From positions 1-41,332 of the forward strand of contig CANRKK010000019.1 of the NCBI GenBank assembly GCA_947631195.1: a stretch of DNA of 41,332 nucleotides, read 5' to 3'. The stretch's first letter is position 1, and each line of letters starts with the position of its first letter. This DNA comes from an uncultured Clostridia bacterium. Lineage in GTDB: Bacteria > Bacillota > Clostridia > Christensenellales > Borkfalkiaceae. Positions 30,802-39,011 of the stretch are shown piece by piece. Made by a program: the position numbers and the translations under genes. The notes beneath the pieces are model-generated. The model had not been told where the DNA came from, did not search any database, and was given only the letters and a program-made list of their open reading frames with translations.

Positions 30802-32736
30802 TCAAGCCGCTTGAATTATTCGCTGATGCCGTTTGCCCCATTCACCCATTTCACCGAGCGGAACTTCACGCAACACCTTCACTTTTGATGCCCGCAGTTG
30901 GTCTTTGGCATCGGGAATTACTATATCGTTTATTTGTACTTCCAGCTCAAGAATCGCTACGTTGTCCCACGCATCGCCGTAGTTCTGCGCAAATTCGAGA
31001 GATGCAATGTGTATCCCCCGAACCGCGACCTTGTCAGGGTTCTTTTCGGTGTCGGTCTCAACGAACTGTCCGGGGATATATTCCGTCTTGTTGTCCCATG
31101 CGCTTATATATCTTCCGTCCACCTTTCTAACCGCCTTATAGAATATCCGTGTCAAGCTGTCGGCAATATCCGCCCTGCGATGGTTAAACCAGCCCCTGTA
31201 TTTTTCGAGAAACTCCTCAACCTCAGGCGGAGGGTCGCAGTTCTTAAACCCGCGCACTTGCACGATATTTAAGGCATTCATAATCGGTTTGATTTCCATT
31301 GTGAAATAGGGTTTATCCCTTTCTGCGACCTTGCGGATGAAAAGGATTATATCTTGACCCTCTGCCACCCTCTCGGCGTAGTTCCCCACGCAATGGCTCT
31401 GTTCTTTACCCTCATTCTTTATATCTTCAAAATACTGAGGCATCACAACGCACATATCTCTGTCGGAAAACTCGCAGAATGCGTGATACCTTTCGTAAAC
31501 CGCCTTAATAGCGGAATTGGTCTCGGTGGTAAAGGCGATTTCTACCAGCTTTGAAGTGTTCTCGTGCGCCCTGTTCAGGTCGGTAGGGAATAGAACTCTG
31601 TCGTCCGTCATATCGTAGGCGAGCTTTACGCATTCCTTTATGTAATCCGTGTAGTCCCTGCCCACATTACTTCTCGAATCCCCTCCGTTTTTGCCCTGCT
31701 GGTTCCTCAAGTATTTGAATACCTTACGCGCGTTATCACGGGTAAGGACGGAGTTGCCATACCCGAATATGTCTTCCATCCGCATAGCAAGTCCGATATT
31801 TTGACAAGTAGGTAAAACATTGAAATTGTAAAGGTTACGGATTGCTTTAAGCTCCTCCAACCCAATACCATTACCGACGTTGGCGATTATTTGATTGTAG
31901 TCTGCTCTCAACACTTCGGATATTTTAGAGCTGTCCTCGAACTCACCCGGATTATAGAACATGTCTTCGAGCAACTCGTCAAAGCCATATCTGCGCAGGG
32001 TACAGAACGTTTTATACGGCAAAACTTTTGAGAGCTTATCCATCAGGGGTTTACCCAGCGCATCTAACGTATCTTTTATATCGCTCAAGTAAAAACTATC
32101 ATAGTCCCCACGGCTGTTTATGATATAAAAATTGTCGTCATCCAGCTCGTTGCCGTCTACCTCCTCCCACTCAGGACAGCCGTAGTCCTCGTTTACGCTG
32201 ATGAAATATCTCGCCTTCCCCTCGTGCCAATATTCCCTGCCGTACTCAAAAATGCGCATTTGAGGATAGCATTCAAGCGTTGTGTATTCGTCATACTCGC
32301 GGTCGCTGTAATCCAAGAAGGATTTGAAAAGTCTAAGGCAATACCCGTTTTTATATACTTCCAGCAATGCGTAGTCCTGTTCGTTCATTTCGGACAGCGG
32401 GTAATTTCTGTCCCTGTACTCTGCAAGCACTCCTTCCGCTCCGCAATGCGGACAAGTAAAATTATCCCCGCTTTTCGGCTCCTCGCTATAAAGGTCACAC
32501 TTGCCACCAATCGTAAATAGATTTTGACAGTTGGGGCATTTGCAATAGGTCTTGCTCTCATCCAACAGCTCGTCTTCGTCTTGAAAAAGCGAATTGTCAG
32601 GGTCGTTAATGAGCTGTCCGAAAAAGAAAACAGGGAACTCCTCGCAAATACTTGTGAACTCGTCCTCAGCCACCCTCTCAACGCGAGCGCAGACGAACGT
32701 TTCTTCATCCATTTCGGATAAATCAATTTCCGACAT
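30802..32736 (-). CDS. PcfJ-like protein (644 aa)
   Basis: The ATG at 32736 follows GAGGTGCGGC. The segment GKEQSHCVGNYAERVAEGQD (near residues 450-470) followed by IILFIRK is the hallmark of PcfJ-like proteins, found on conjugative elements and Firmicutes phages. Two CxxC pairs near residues 63-97 form a zinc ribbon. The family's role is unknown; a catalytic role of the conserved His-Cys is possible. It lies in the early operon between a coiled-coil gene pair and the methyltransferase. Confidence 0.75.
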   Translation of the reverse strand: MSEIDLSEMDEETFVCARVERVAEDEFTSICEEFPVFFFGQLINDPDNSLFQDEDELLDESKTYCKCPNCQNLFTIGGKCDLYSEEPKSGDNFTCPHCGAEGVLAEYRDRNYPLSEMNEQDYALLEVYKNGYCLRLFKSFLDYSDREYDEYTTLECYPQMRIFEYGREYWHEGKARYFISVNEDYGCPEWEEVDGNELDDDNFYIINSRGDYDSFYLSDIKDTLDALGKPLMDKLSKVLPYKTFCTLRRYGFDELLEDMFYNPGEFEDSSKISEVLRADYNQIIANVGNGIGLEELKAIRNLYNFNVLPTCQNIGLAMRMEDIFGYGNSVLTRDNARKVFKYLRNQQGKNGGDSRSNVGRDYTDYIKECVKLAYDMTDDRVLFPTDLNRAHENTSKLVEIAFTTETNSAIKAVYERYHAFCEFSDRDMCVVMPQYFEDIKNEGKEQSHCVGNYAERVAEGQDIILFIRKVAERDKPYFTMEIKPIMNALNIVQVRGFKNCDPPPEVEEFLEKYRGWFNHRRADIADSLTRIFYKAVRKVDGRYISAWDNKTEYIPGQFVETDTEKNPDKVAVRGIHIASLEFAQNYGDAWDNVAILELEVQINDIVIPDAKDQLRASKVKVLREVPLGEMGEWGKRHQRIIQAA

Positions 32737-32744
32737 GCCGCACC

Positions 32745-33098
32745 TCACAAATCGTCAAGGTTTATACGCCTACGAGGTGTGCGGGCGTTGCCTTCAAGCA
32801 TATCCATTGCCATATTTTCAAGCCGCGCTACACCGTCATTTTGAGTGTTGAGCTTCTCGGCAATCAGCCGCGCCGCCTCGAACGGGCCGACACAATGTTC
32901 GGGTGATTTTTTCCCCTTGTCCTCGATGAGCTTGTACAGGTCTTTGACGGTAATCGAGGAATCCACCTCAAAGTCTTTGTCTTCATCTATGAGCGCGATT
33001 ATCGTGCAGTCTATCACCTGAGCATAGAGCGTTTTGCGCGGCTCCTTTTCTGTTTCATTGTCTTGACGGAGCATTTTTATAAATTCCGCTTTTTTCAT
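32745..33098 (-). CDS. PcfK-like small protein (117 aa)
   Basis: The ATG at 33098 follows GGAGGGGTAAA. A helical acidic protein (MKKAEFIKMLRQDNETEKEP...) with a central ITVKDLYKLIEDKGKKSPE and a basic end (RTPRRRINLDDL). It directly precedes the PcfJ-like gene, the position and size of PcfK proteins; the family call rests on this pairing more than on motif. Confidence 0.5.
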   Translation of the reverse strand: MKKAEFIKMLRQDNETEKEPRKTLYAQVIDCTIIALIDEDKDFEVDSSITVKDLYKLIEDKGKKSPEHCVGPFEAARLIAEKLNTQNDGVARLENMAMDMLEGNARTPRRRINLDDL

Positions 33099-33099
33099 T

Positions 33100-34068
33100 T
33101 TACCCCTCCAAGTCCCTTTGAGCGACTTCGATAAACTTTGCGAGTTTTGCCTTGCATTTAGCGGCATAATTGCTGTCGGTATCGTTTATGGTATTTACGG
33201 CACTCAACACGTCGTCCCACACACCGAACAGGTTTTCAGCGCAAACTTTGAAGGTTGCTATTGCTTCTTGGGTTTTCTTATAAGCCGCAAGCTCCTCCGT
33301 TGCCTTTTTCGCCTGTTCCTCGGCAACAGCTTTATCCGCCTTTGCTTTTTCCATTTCGGCTTGAGCTTCTTCCAAAGCCTTTTGAGTTTCGGGGTTGTCA
33401 ACGGGCTTCTCTACCGTCTTCTCAACGACTTTTGCCTTTTGCTTTTTCAGCTTCTCTATCTCCGCCTCTTTCTTTGTGAGTCTGTCTGTGGCGGCGGCGA
33501 GGTCGTCTTGGGCGGCTTTGAGTTTGTCCTCGACATTTCTTAATTCCTGCTCATGCTCCGATTGTGATATACTCTCTGCTTTCTGTTCTTCAAGCTCATC
33601 GGTTAACAGCCTGATTTGCTCGTTCTTGGAGTTGAGAGCTTCTTCCTGCTGCTTGATGGTCGCGGCAAGCTCCCTCACGGATTTTTCCGAGGTTTCCTCG
33701 TCCGCCATCAGCCTGTCCGCAACTTCCCCGGAAGCGGAAGCTATCAAGGCGAGCTTGGTCACGCCCATCCGGGCGTTCTTAGTCAAATACTCCTCAGGTA
33801 AACTGAGGATGCTTATCCAGTTGTACGCCTGACGTTCCTTTATATCGAGAGCCGTTTCGACGTAGTCGCGGAAGGTTTCAAACCCTGCCGCGCGGTATAA
33901 TTCCTCGTCCCGCATCCTTTTCATATCGTTAGCGACGATTAAAAGGCACTCTGCGGCTTTTTGACTTGCCATAAGCATTTCGTTATGTACCGCGAGGAAT
34001 GTCTGTTGAGGAGCTGTCAGCTCATCTTTGGGCAATAATGCCAGTTGTTGATAGGTTACGTTTTCCAT
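33100..34068 (-). CDS. Coiled-coil early protein, DUF3102-like N-terminus
   Basis: The ATG at 34068 follows AAGGAG. Residues 20-120 resemble the helical domain of DUF3102-type proteins (AAGFETFRDYVETALDIKERQAYNWISI). A long coiled coil spans about 125-275 (EEALNSKNEQIRLLTDELEEQ...EKTVEKPVDNPETQKALEEAQAEMEKAK), followed by a globular C-terminus. A structural or partner-binding role in replication is possible. No enzyme motif. Confidence 0.6.
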   Translation of the reverse strand: MENVTYQQLALLPKDELTAPQQTFLAVHNEMLMASQKAAECLLIVANDMKRMRDEELYRAAGFETFRDYVETALDIKERQAYNWISILSLPEEYLTKNARMGVTKLALIASASGEVADRLMADEETSEKSVRELAATIKQQEEALNSKNEQIRLLTDELEEQKAESISQSEHEQELRNVEDKLKAAQDDLAAATDRLTKKEAEIEKLKKQKAKVVEKTVEKPVDNPETQKALEEAQAEMEKAKADKAVAEEQAKKATEELAAYKKTQEAIATFKVCAENLFGVWDDVLSAVNTINDTDSNYAAKCKAKLAKFIEVAQRDLEG

Positions 34069-34107
34069 AATAAACTCCTTATTTGCAGTCAACTGCAATT
34101 TTATTTT

Positions 34108-34296
34108 TTAGCCGATTATAAGAATCGACATGATTTTGACTTTTGACTGAGCAACGTTTGAAGGGTGAGTATATACCCTGACCTTATGACCGTTAAGCGT
34201 TGCTAAAAACATAAAGTTGTACTCGTGCTTTGCGCTCCCCGCATCAAGGTTTAATGCCTTTTCAAGCGACTGCGCGTTATTATCGATTTCCCACAT
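34108..34296 (-). CDS. Small phage protein (62 aa)
   Basis: The ATG follows AAGGAGG. MWEIDNNAQSLEKALNLD is followed by a beta-rich hydrophobic end. No family recognised. It lies between the replication initiator and the coiled-coil gene in a continuous operon. Confidence 0.5.
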   Translation of the reverse strand: MWEIDNNAQSLEKALNLDAGSAKHEYNFMFLATLNGHKVRVYTHPSNVAQSKVKIMSILIIG

Positions 34297-34311
34297 ATAT
34301 CCTCCTTGTGT

Positions 34312-34983
34312 TCACTCTTTTTCCTCGCACGGTAGGCGCATATATCCACACGATATAGCTGAATCCACCTCTTTCGCCTTCAAACGGTCGTCTTTGCCGT
34401 ATTTCATGTCCAGCGCGACGATTATCCCTTCGAGGCGGTCATTGATGATTACAACGCCATTAGCCAGCGAATGCCGAATAAAGTTGACCAGCGATTCACG
34501 CAGTCGCCGCGAAACGTTGAAGTCTTCAAAAATCTCGTCGTAAGATTGAACCTTTTTTTTATTACTTACTTTCTTACTTACTTTATAGATATAATTATCT
34601 ATATCATTATTGGGGGTCATATTGAGCCACCCCCCGGCGCATTTTGAGCTGGGGGGTGGCTCATTTTGAGCTACCCCCCACCTACCAAACGCAAACGCCG
34701 TTTCAAGGGGTACAATCTTGTAGGCGTTGGGGGTTCCCGCCTCGGCGTTGCACTCTGTTTTTGTTATGTAGCCCGCCTTTTCGAGCTGTGCAAGCCCTCT
34801 TTTTACGGTTTCACGAGAGGCACCGATAAAGTCCTTGATATAATCTATACTGCCCTTATATTCGGTCTTTCCGTCTTGCGTAAAAGAGTATATAAGAGCG
34901 TAGATTTTCAAGTTATTACCTTCGAGATGAAGGCGGTTAATCATCCATCCGAAGATGGTATAGTAGTTTTCGTCTTTAATCAT
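34312..34983 (-). CDS. Winged-helix replication initiator-like protein
   Basis: The ATG at 34983 (MIKDENYYTIFGWMINRL) follows GGAG at a wide spacing. Residues 1-85 form a winged-helix domain typical of phage and plasmid replisome organisers (LKIYALIYSFTQDGKTEYKGSIDYIKDFIGASRETVKRGLAQLEKAGYI). A low-complexity linker (about 100-140) is encoded by DNA repeats resembling an origin, and a C-terminal helical domain follows. As in lambda O, the initiator may bind an origin inside its own gene. It stands next to a Sak4-like ATPase and a nuclease; no helicase is seen. Confidence 0.7.
   Translation of the reverse strand: MIKDENYYTIFGWMINRLHLEGNNLKIYALIYSFTQDGKTEYKGSIDYIKDFIGASRETVKRGLAQLEKAGYITKTECNAEAGTPNAYKIVPLETAFAFGRWGVAQNEPPPSSKCAGGWLNMTPNNDIDNYIYKVSKKVSNKKKVQSYDEIFEDFNVSRRLRESLVNFIRHSLANGVVIINDRLEGIIVALDMKYGKDDRLKAKEVDSAISCGYMRLPCEEKE
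34552..34679. other. Candidate phage replication origin inside the initiator gene
   Basis: Two 19-bp direct repeats (34617-34635 and 34661-34679, 17 of 19 identical) flank a reverse-oriented unit, so GAGCCACCCCCC (34624-34635) and GGGGGGTGGCTC (34651-34662) form a perfect 12-bp inverted repeat. Next to them is a 65-bp AT-rich tract (34552-34616) containing the perfect palindrome TATAGATA-TAAT-TATCTATA. Iterons beside an AT-rich unwinding region inside the initiator gene match known phage origin designs. Function is inferred. Confidence 0.5.
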
Positions 34984-35009
34984 TGTGCGCCGCTCCGAGG
35001 TGTTTGGGC

Positions 35010-35654
35010 TTAATATTTTGACTTCCAAAATTCAAAGTAGGTTTCGAGCAATCCCATAGCCTTCATATCGTTTATAAAATCCGATATTATCGTGGTAATA
35101 CTCTGCGGTATATCTTCTCTTTTATAGGTGTCCGCCGTATAAACTTCCTCACCGTCGCAGACGACGTATTGGAATTTGAACGCGGAATCTATAACTTCCA
35201 AATACATGGGGTGCTGTGCGCTGTGATAGTATTTGCCCGGTTCGTAGTTTGTTACGCGCTTGCAATCATATATCACGCCAGCCCGCACCCAGTCGCACTT
35301 TGCCATGAGTACGAAGTCTATGCCGTCTATGCGCTTGTCCTTGTAAGCGGTAAGCTGATACACCCCGCCGCGCATAATCTCTGCGACTTTTTTGACGGCA
35401 GATTCTTCCAGCTTTTCTTTACCTCTTGAAGCGTATATCTTTGCATGGCGGGCAGGGGCATCCGTGTCGCCATTGAGATATGCGTAAACAGCATCCTCGA
35501 ACGATATGCCGCGTAGCATTTCCTCGGACTGTTCTTGCTGTTCTCGCCGCAGGGTGGCGAGGAAGCTCTCGCGGGCTTCCTCGCTTGCGGTCTCGGCGCA
35601 ATCGTGCATATAGCTCCATGCGGACAAGAGACTTTGTGTCATTAGATACTTCAT
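35010..35654 (-). CDS. PD-(D/E)XK exonuclease-like phage protein
   Basis: The 214-residue protein has a helical N-terminus and a central GIDFVLMAKCDWVRAGVIYDCKRV (about residues 110-133), the D-x(10-15)-D/E-x-K core of RecB/Cas4-type nucleases. It overlaps the Sak4-like gene as ATGA. An exonuclease paired with a Sak4-type annealing ATPase would make a phage recombination module. Confidence 0.65.
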   Translation of the reverse strand: MKYLMTQSLLSAWSYMHDCAETASEEARESFLATLRREQQEQSEEMLRGISFEDAVYAYLNGDTDAPARHAKIYASRGKEKLEESAVKKVAEIMRGGVYQLTAYKDKRIDGIDFVLMAKCDWVRAGVIYDCKRVTNYEPGKYYHSAQHPMYLEVIDSAFKFQYVVCDGEEVYTADTYKREDIPQSITTIISDFINDMKAMGLLETYFEFWKSKY

Positions 35655-36748
35655 TTTTTACCTCTGCGGGACGGCTGTTCTTTAAGAAGGCTCTGCTGTT
35701 CTGCCGTGCCACCGTCTGTGCTGTTTACGGGGGGCTGTGCGCCTTGCTTGTCCTCTGTGGGCGTTTCCCCGTTCCCTTCGCCTTTCTCGCCCTGTGTGGG
35801 CGTTTGTGCGGCTTCAGCGCGCTTTTCGTAGCACTTATTTTCAGGGTTCCAAGCGAAGCCTTCCTCCCTGACCTTGTCCTTGTAGAGCTGGCGCAACTCC
35901 ACCAAAGAGGTGAGATATTGCGGAAGCTCTTTAATCTTCGCGCCGACCGAGACAATATCCTCGGCGGTCTTGATGCTGCCTATAAGCTCTATTCCAGCCT
36001 TTATCGTTTCGTCATACTTTTTGCGTTCTTCTGCGAAATAGGTTTTGTCGGCTTCTATATTCCTGTTTGCTTCGTTGAAAAGATTTGTGAGGAATGTATT
36101 CGGCACATTTTCACCGAAGGGAACGATGCGGACTCCGTTTATTCCGTAACAGCCCTTTGCAAAGTACTCGTCCGTCGGGGTAAAGCCTATTTCGGTTTGG
36201 TTGCCGTTTTTGTACATATACCCGCCGAAGTCGCAGGGTTGCCATACAATATTTTTTGCCGAGCCGTCGCACAGAAGCCTTTGAAGCGGTGCGCCGTTCT
36301 TGTCCTTTTCTTCAAGTGAATGGAAGACATAGATTACGTTCTTGCGAAGTTCGAGCTTCAGCATATCCGTGAGCCGTTTAAATTCGAGCTTTGCCGCGCC
36401 GTAGCCCTTTTGGGAGGGTGCGCCGTTCTTCTGCCTGTTGACGGGGTCTATCCTGCCGACGTAGTCCAAAATCATAGTGACGAGTGCACCGCCCGTGTCT
36501 ATGATATAGGAATCGAACTGTCTCGCTTCCTCGGACTTTATGTCCTCAAGCAATTCCTCGTAAGTGTTTACGAAGGATGCCGGGGGTCTGTGCTGTGCCT
36601 TAACGCGGCGGAGACCCCTGTCAAGGTCAAACATAATGGGGTTCGGCGCGGACGATGCAAGCGTGGACTTGCCAACGCCGGGTGCGCCATACAGGATAAC
36701 GGAAAATCTTTCTTCACCGAAATCCATCTCTGAGGGTTTTTTAATCAT
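35651..36748 (-). CDS. Sak4-like phage ATPase (recombination)
   Basis: The Walker A motif GAPGVGKST is at residues 20-28; FDLDRG and SYIIDTGGALV follow, with Walker B near residue 83. The core (1-220) fits the phage nucleotide-binding AAA_24/Sak4 family, RecA-like proteins that stimulate single-strand annealing. The C-terminal 60 residues are disordered and rich in G, T, E and Q. The start follows AAAGGAG. It is followed by the nuclease and initiator genes. Confidence 0.8.
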   Translation of the reverse strand: MIKKPSEMDFGEERFSVILYGAPGVGKSTLASSAPNPIMFDLDRGLRRVKAQHRPPASFVNTYEELLEDIKSEEARQFDSYIIDTGGALVTMILDYVGRIDPVNRQKNGAPSQKGYGAAKLEFKRLTDMLKLELRKNVIYVFHSLEEKDKNGAPLQRLLCDGSAKNIVWQPCDFGGYMYKNGNQTEIGFTPTDEYFAKGCYGINGVRIVPFGENVPNTFLTNLFNEANRNIEADKTYFAEERKKYDETIKAGIELIGSIKTAEDIVSVGAKIKELPQYLTSLVELRQLYKDKVREEGFAWNPENKCYEKRAEAAQTPTQGEKGEGNGETPTEDKQGAQPPVNSTDGGTAEQQSLLKEQPSRRGKK

Positions 36749-36787
36749 GGTTCTACTCCTTTAAAAAATATTTTTTGCTTTGAAAGC

Positions 36788-36870
36788 TGGCGCGAGAGCC
36801 GCGAATCGAACACGGTACAGCCGCCTTTTATGGCGAGTTATGAGGGGCGACTGCATAACCATACTCCCGC
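36788..36870 (-). tRNA. tRNA-like gene with atypical anticodon arm
   Basis: On the minus strand the ends pair as an acceptor (GCGGGAG with CTCTCGC, one G-U) and the 3' end is GCCA. A proper T arm is present (CCGTG-TTCGATT-CGCGG). The remainder is odd: GTTATG/CATAAC makes a 6-bp arm with an 11-nt loop, and TCGCC/GGCGG a stem with a 6-nt loop ATAAAA. The canonical Met-type loop CTCATAA is present but cannot form a paired stem. Total 83 nt. It may be a decayed tRNA-Met, a divergent phage tRNA or a tRNA mimic. Confidence 0.45.
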
Positions 36871-36899
36871 ATGAAATAGCGAACCGCGTATCGGGAACG

Positions 36900-37070
36900 C
36901 TATCTAATCCAAATTTGACCGTTTAACAGGGGTTTGGGCAATTTCTCAACAATCTTGAACTTGCCGCACTTTACGCATTGCAAAAGGTGTTTTTTGCCAC
37001 CGTCGTCGAGACCTTCCCATTCCGAGAGCTTTTTGTAATGGTGGCGGCAGAAGACTTTTTTAATTTTCAT
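36900..37070 (-). CDS. Small zinc-ribbon protein (56 aa)
   Basis: The ATG at 37070 lies in the last codons of the upstream HTH gene, after GAGGAAGG. Cys/His pairs (FCRHHYKK and LQCVKCGKF) suggest one zinc site; the rest is basic (KIKKVFCRHHYKKLSEWEG). Unknown function; possible nucleic-acid binding. Confidence 0.55.
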   Translation of the reverse strand: MKIKKVFCRHHYKKLSEWEGLDDGGKKHLLQCVKCGKFKIVEKLPKPLLNGQIWIR

Positions 37071-37296
37071 CGCCTTCCTCACCCCCATCTTTCGGCGCGT
37101 GAATAGCCTTAAATATATCAAGCACCGTCGTCGGCGCACCCAGCTCCGTCATGGCTTCCGCTACGCGCGAAAGCGTTTTTGCGGTGGGTTGGAACTTCTT
37201 GCCGTAATGTTCCAACGCCTGTCTCGACACGTCCATTTTTTGAGCCACGAGGCGGGTCGTCAACCCACGCGATTCTATATATTCGTGCATCGTCAT
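37060..37296 (-). CDS. Cro/XRE-type HTH regulator (78 aa)
   Basis: The ATG at 37296 follows GAAGGAG. Residues 5-60 contain the helix-turn-helix (LTTRLVAQKMDVSRQALEHYGKKF ... TLSRVAEAMTEL), as in Cro/C1-type repressors. Its small size and place in the early operon suggest a Cro-like role or control of the early/late switch. No excisionase feature is evident. Confidence 0.7.
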   Translation of the reverse strand: MTMHEYIESRGLTTRLVAQKMDVSRQALEHYGKKFQPTAKTLSRVAEAMTELGAPTTVLDIFKAIHAPKDGGEEGDEN

Positions 37297-37297
37297 A

Positions 37298-37513
37298 TCA
37301 AACTCCTTCGGGCTTTTCCTTTTCCCAAAAATAATTATTTTCGCACATGCTCTTTGCTTCCTTGATTGTCCCTTTGGGCGGCATCCTGATTGTCCTGATG
37401 CCGTTGTGCGATGAATAGCGGCTCCAAAACAATTTGCCCGTTTGGTTGATTGTGAAGGTTCCTTCTTCGCCCTCAGCTTGCCATAGCCGGTTCTCAATCT
37501 TCACCCACTTCAT
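37298..37513 (-). CDS. Small phage protein (71 aa)
   Basis: The ATG at 37513 (MKWVKIENRLWQAEG) follows GAGGAGG by six bases and lies inside the 3' end of the 42-residue gene. The sequence contains a beta-rich centre (TFTINQTGKLFWSRYSSHNG) and no motif. It ends one base before the HTH gene. Confidence 0.5.
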   Translation of the reverse strand: MKWVKIENRLWQAEGEEGTFTINQTGKLFWSRYSSHNGIRTIRMPPKGTIKEAKSMCENNYFWEKEKPEGV

Positions 37514-37622
37514 CATCTTCCTCCTCATAATCCTCGTCGTCATAGCTATCCAAATACGGGTCATGCCACGGGTCGCCCGTGAGTTCCGCCCGCCGTATCC
37601 ACGGCGCATCGGGAATGTTCAT
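37494..37622 (-). CDS. Small acidic protein (42 aa)
   Basis: The ATG overlaps the previous stop as ATGA. MNIPDAPWIRRAELTGDPW is followed by an acidic tail (DDEDYEEEDDEVGED). Overlaps on both sides support coupled translation and its reality. Function unknown. Confidence 0.55.
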   Translation of the reverse strand: MNIPDAPWIRRAELTGDPWHDPYLDSYDDEDYEEEDDEVGED

Positions 37623-37873
37623 TTCACCACCTCCGCCATTTTATGGAAGGTTATATCGAGCGGGTCGTCTATATGGATTCTTCCGACCCTGTTATCCCCG
37701 ACGAATATGTCGGCGGTGTCCCTGTTGTCGTATATGGAGATTTGAAATATCCCTCTCGCAAACACATAAACCTTGAACTGCGGTTCGTCCGACAGGTTCC
37801 CCAAATAGCTACACGCGCCACCGAACAGGGTGCGGGCGACCGCCTTAGCTTGAGTCTTTGTTACTTTTTTCAT
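37619..37873 (-). CDS. Small phage protein (84 aa)
   Basis: The start is the ATG at 37873 (MKKVTKTQAKAVARTLF), which overlaps the upstream stop as ATGA. Beta-rich and soluble, ending HKMAEVVK. No family recognised. Confidence 0.5.
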   Translation of the reverse strand: MKKVTKTQAKAVARTLFGGACSYLGNLSDEPQFKVYVFARGIFQISIYDNRDTADIFVGDNRVGRIHIDDPLDITFHKMAEVVK

Positions 37874-38121
37874 TTCTCGACATATGCCTCCGTACACACT
37901 TTGCCGTCACGTTGGAAAACGTGTATCAAATACGGGTATTTGTCGCTTTGCGTATAATCGCCGTCTATCGCGTAGTCGATTTTGAACGTTGCGCTCTCAA
38001 CCGAATTACCGCGCCCGCTCATTTCGTAAGACTTAACGTTCCGTATCTCTGCGCCCGGACGTTTTTTCGCCTCCCGCTCGAAATGCTTTATTGCTTTTTG
38101 CATTGCCTGTCCTAACGTCAT
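37870..38121 (-). CDS. Small phage protein (83 aa)
   Basis: The ATG follows AAGGAGG. A helical basic N-terminus (AMQKAIKHFEREAKKRPGAEIRNVK) and a beta-rich C-terminus (YPYLIHVFQRDGKVCTEAYVEK). It overlaps the next gene as ATGA. Function unknown. Confidence 0.55.
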   Translation of the reverse strand: MTLGQAMQKAIKHFEREAKKRPGAEIRNVKSYEMSGRGNSVESATFKIDYAIDGDYTQSDKYPYLIHVFQRDGKVCTEAYVEK

Positions 38122-38133
38122 TTCGGTTCCTCC

Positions 38134-38394
38134 TTATGCAATCATCAGTACAACGCGCTTTTCAAAGATATGTACTATGAGTACTTCCGATAGCCATTGC
38201 CGCCCGTCCAATTCAAGCGAGTTGAATATGGGGGCTTCCATATCTTCACCAAAATAGGTGTTGTCAAAAACTACTATCTTTTTCTCGCCGAGGTGCAGGA
38301 AATCGTTATCGTTCGCTTCGTCGAAAAATCTTTCTACTGTCATCTTTTCCGCAATCTCGCGGCTTTCAAAATTCCTGTTATCAAAAATTTTCAT
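38134..38394 (-). CDS. Small phage protein (86 aa)
   Basis: The ATG follows AAAGGAG. Mixed-charge N-terminus (FESREIAEKMTVERFFDEANDNDFLHLGEK) and a hydrophobic beta-rich end. No family recognised. It is the third gene of the early transcript. Confidence 0.55.
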   Translation of the reverse strand: MKIFDNRNFESREIAEKMTVERFFDEANDNDFLHLGEKKIVVFDNTYFGEDMEAPIFNSLELDGRQWLSEVLIVHIFEKRVVLMIA

Positions 38395-38427
38395 GGTTTA
38401 CTCCTTTGATTTTATCGCCCCTCCGTT

Positions 38428-38454
38428 GGCGGCGGGGAATTTCACTCCGCCGCC
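38428..38454 (-). other. GC-rich hairpin in an early intergenic gap
   Basis: A perfect 8-bp stem, GGCGGCGG (38428-38435) with CCGCCGCC (38447-38454), lies between two early genes and just upstream of a binding site. There is no T-run, so an attenuator or mRNA stability element is more likely than a terminator. Confidence 0.4.
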
Positions 38455-38500
38455 TCGGTTGGTTTGGCGACTATAGGAACTTGCGGCTCCCTACTAATTT

Positions 38501-38647
38501 TTAATCGTTCCAGCACACGGTGTAATGCCGCGTTCCGAGAATAGCCACGCACGATACAACAGCGGCGTGTCCTGCCTTGTTCAGGCTCTCGCAGAGGGCG
38601 AGGGCTTTATTTTCATCAAACATTGTCGTTGAAATATGGTCGAACAT
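38501..38647 (-). CDS. Small phage protein (48 aa)
   Basis: The ATG follows CGGAGG. MFDHISTTMFDENKALALCE... ends HYTVCWND. It has two cysteines and no motif. The strong binding site and position as second gene in the early operon support it. Confidence 0.55.
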   Translation of the reverse strand: MFDHISTTMFDENKALALCESLNKAGHAAVVSCVAILGTRHYTVCWND

Positions 38648-38665
38648 TTTATTCTGCCTCCGTAT

Positions 38666-38896
38666 TTACTCAACCGCAGTTTCAATGTAGTCCAAAACTT
38701 CGTCTATACTGTCAAGCGCATCGGACAGAGCCTCCGCCGCTTCCGAAGCCTTTTCGCCGCGTTCGCTTTGTTGAAAACCTTCGGGCATGTTGTCGTAATA
38801 TTCCTGCTCCTCTGCCTGTAACTCTTCAAGTTCATCGCGCAACTCACTTATCTTGTCCGCGATATTGTTTAATGCTTTTCTTCTTTCCTTATTCAT
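38666..38896 (-). CDS. First early gene: small coiled-coil protein (76 aa)
   Basis: The ATG at 38896 (MNKERRKALNNIADKI) follows AAAGGAG; a TTG six codons upstream lies inside the binding site and is not the start. The protein is two helices with heptad spacing (ELRDELEELQAEEQEYYDNMPEG...). It is a common type of small phage early protein, function unknown. Its transcription starts at the consensus promoter 38944-38972. Confidence 0.7.
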   Translation of the reverse strand: MNKERRKALNNIADKISELRDELEELQAEEQEYYDNMPEGFQQSERGEKASEAAEALSDALDSIDEVLDYIETAVE

Positions 38897-38943
38897 GATT
38901 TTTACTCCTTTCAAAAGTTCCTTATTCGTACCTTTGTGCCTCT

Positions 38944-38972
38944 ATTATAGATACATTTTCCAAACTTGTCAA
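38944..38972 (-). promoter_or_regulatory. Early promoter (lytic, PR-like)
   Basis: On the minus strand TTGACA (38972-38967), a 17-bp spacer and TATAAT (38949-38944) give a perfect sigma-A consensus. It faces the repressor gene and should drive the early operon when not repressed. Confidence 0.9.
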
Positions 38973-38985
38973 CCATTTTTTATCG

Positions 38986-39011
38986 AAAAAGTTGCAAATT
39001 CTCAACTTTTT
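38986..39011. promoter_or_regulatory. Candidate operator
   Basis: AAAAAGTTG (38986-38994) and CAACTTTTT (39003-39011) form a perfect 9-bp inverted repeat with an 8-bp spacer, overlapping the repressor-gene promoter. A similar TCAACnnTTTTTT half lies over the -35 of the early promoter (about 38969-38980). Both fit HTH repressor binding. Confidence 0.6.
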
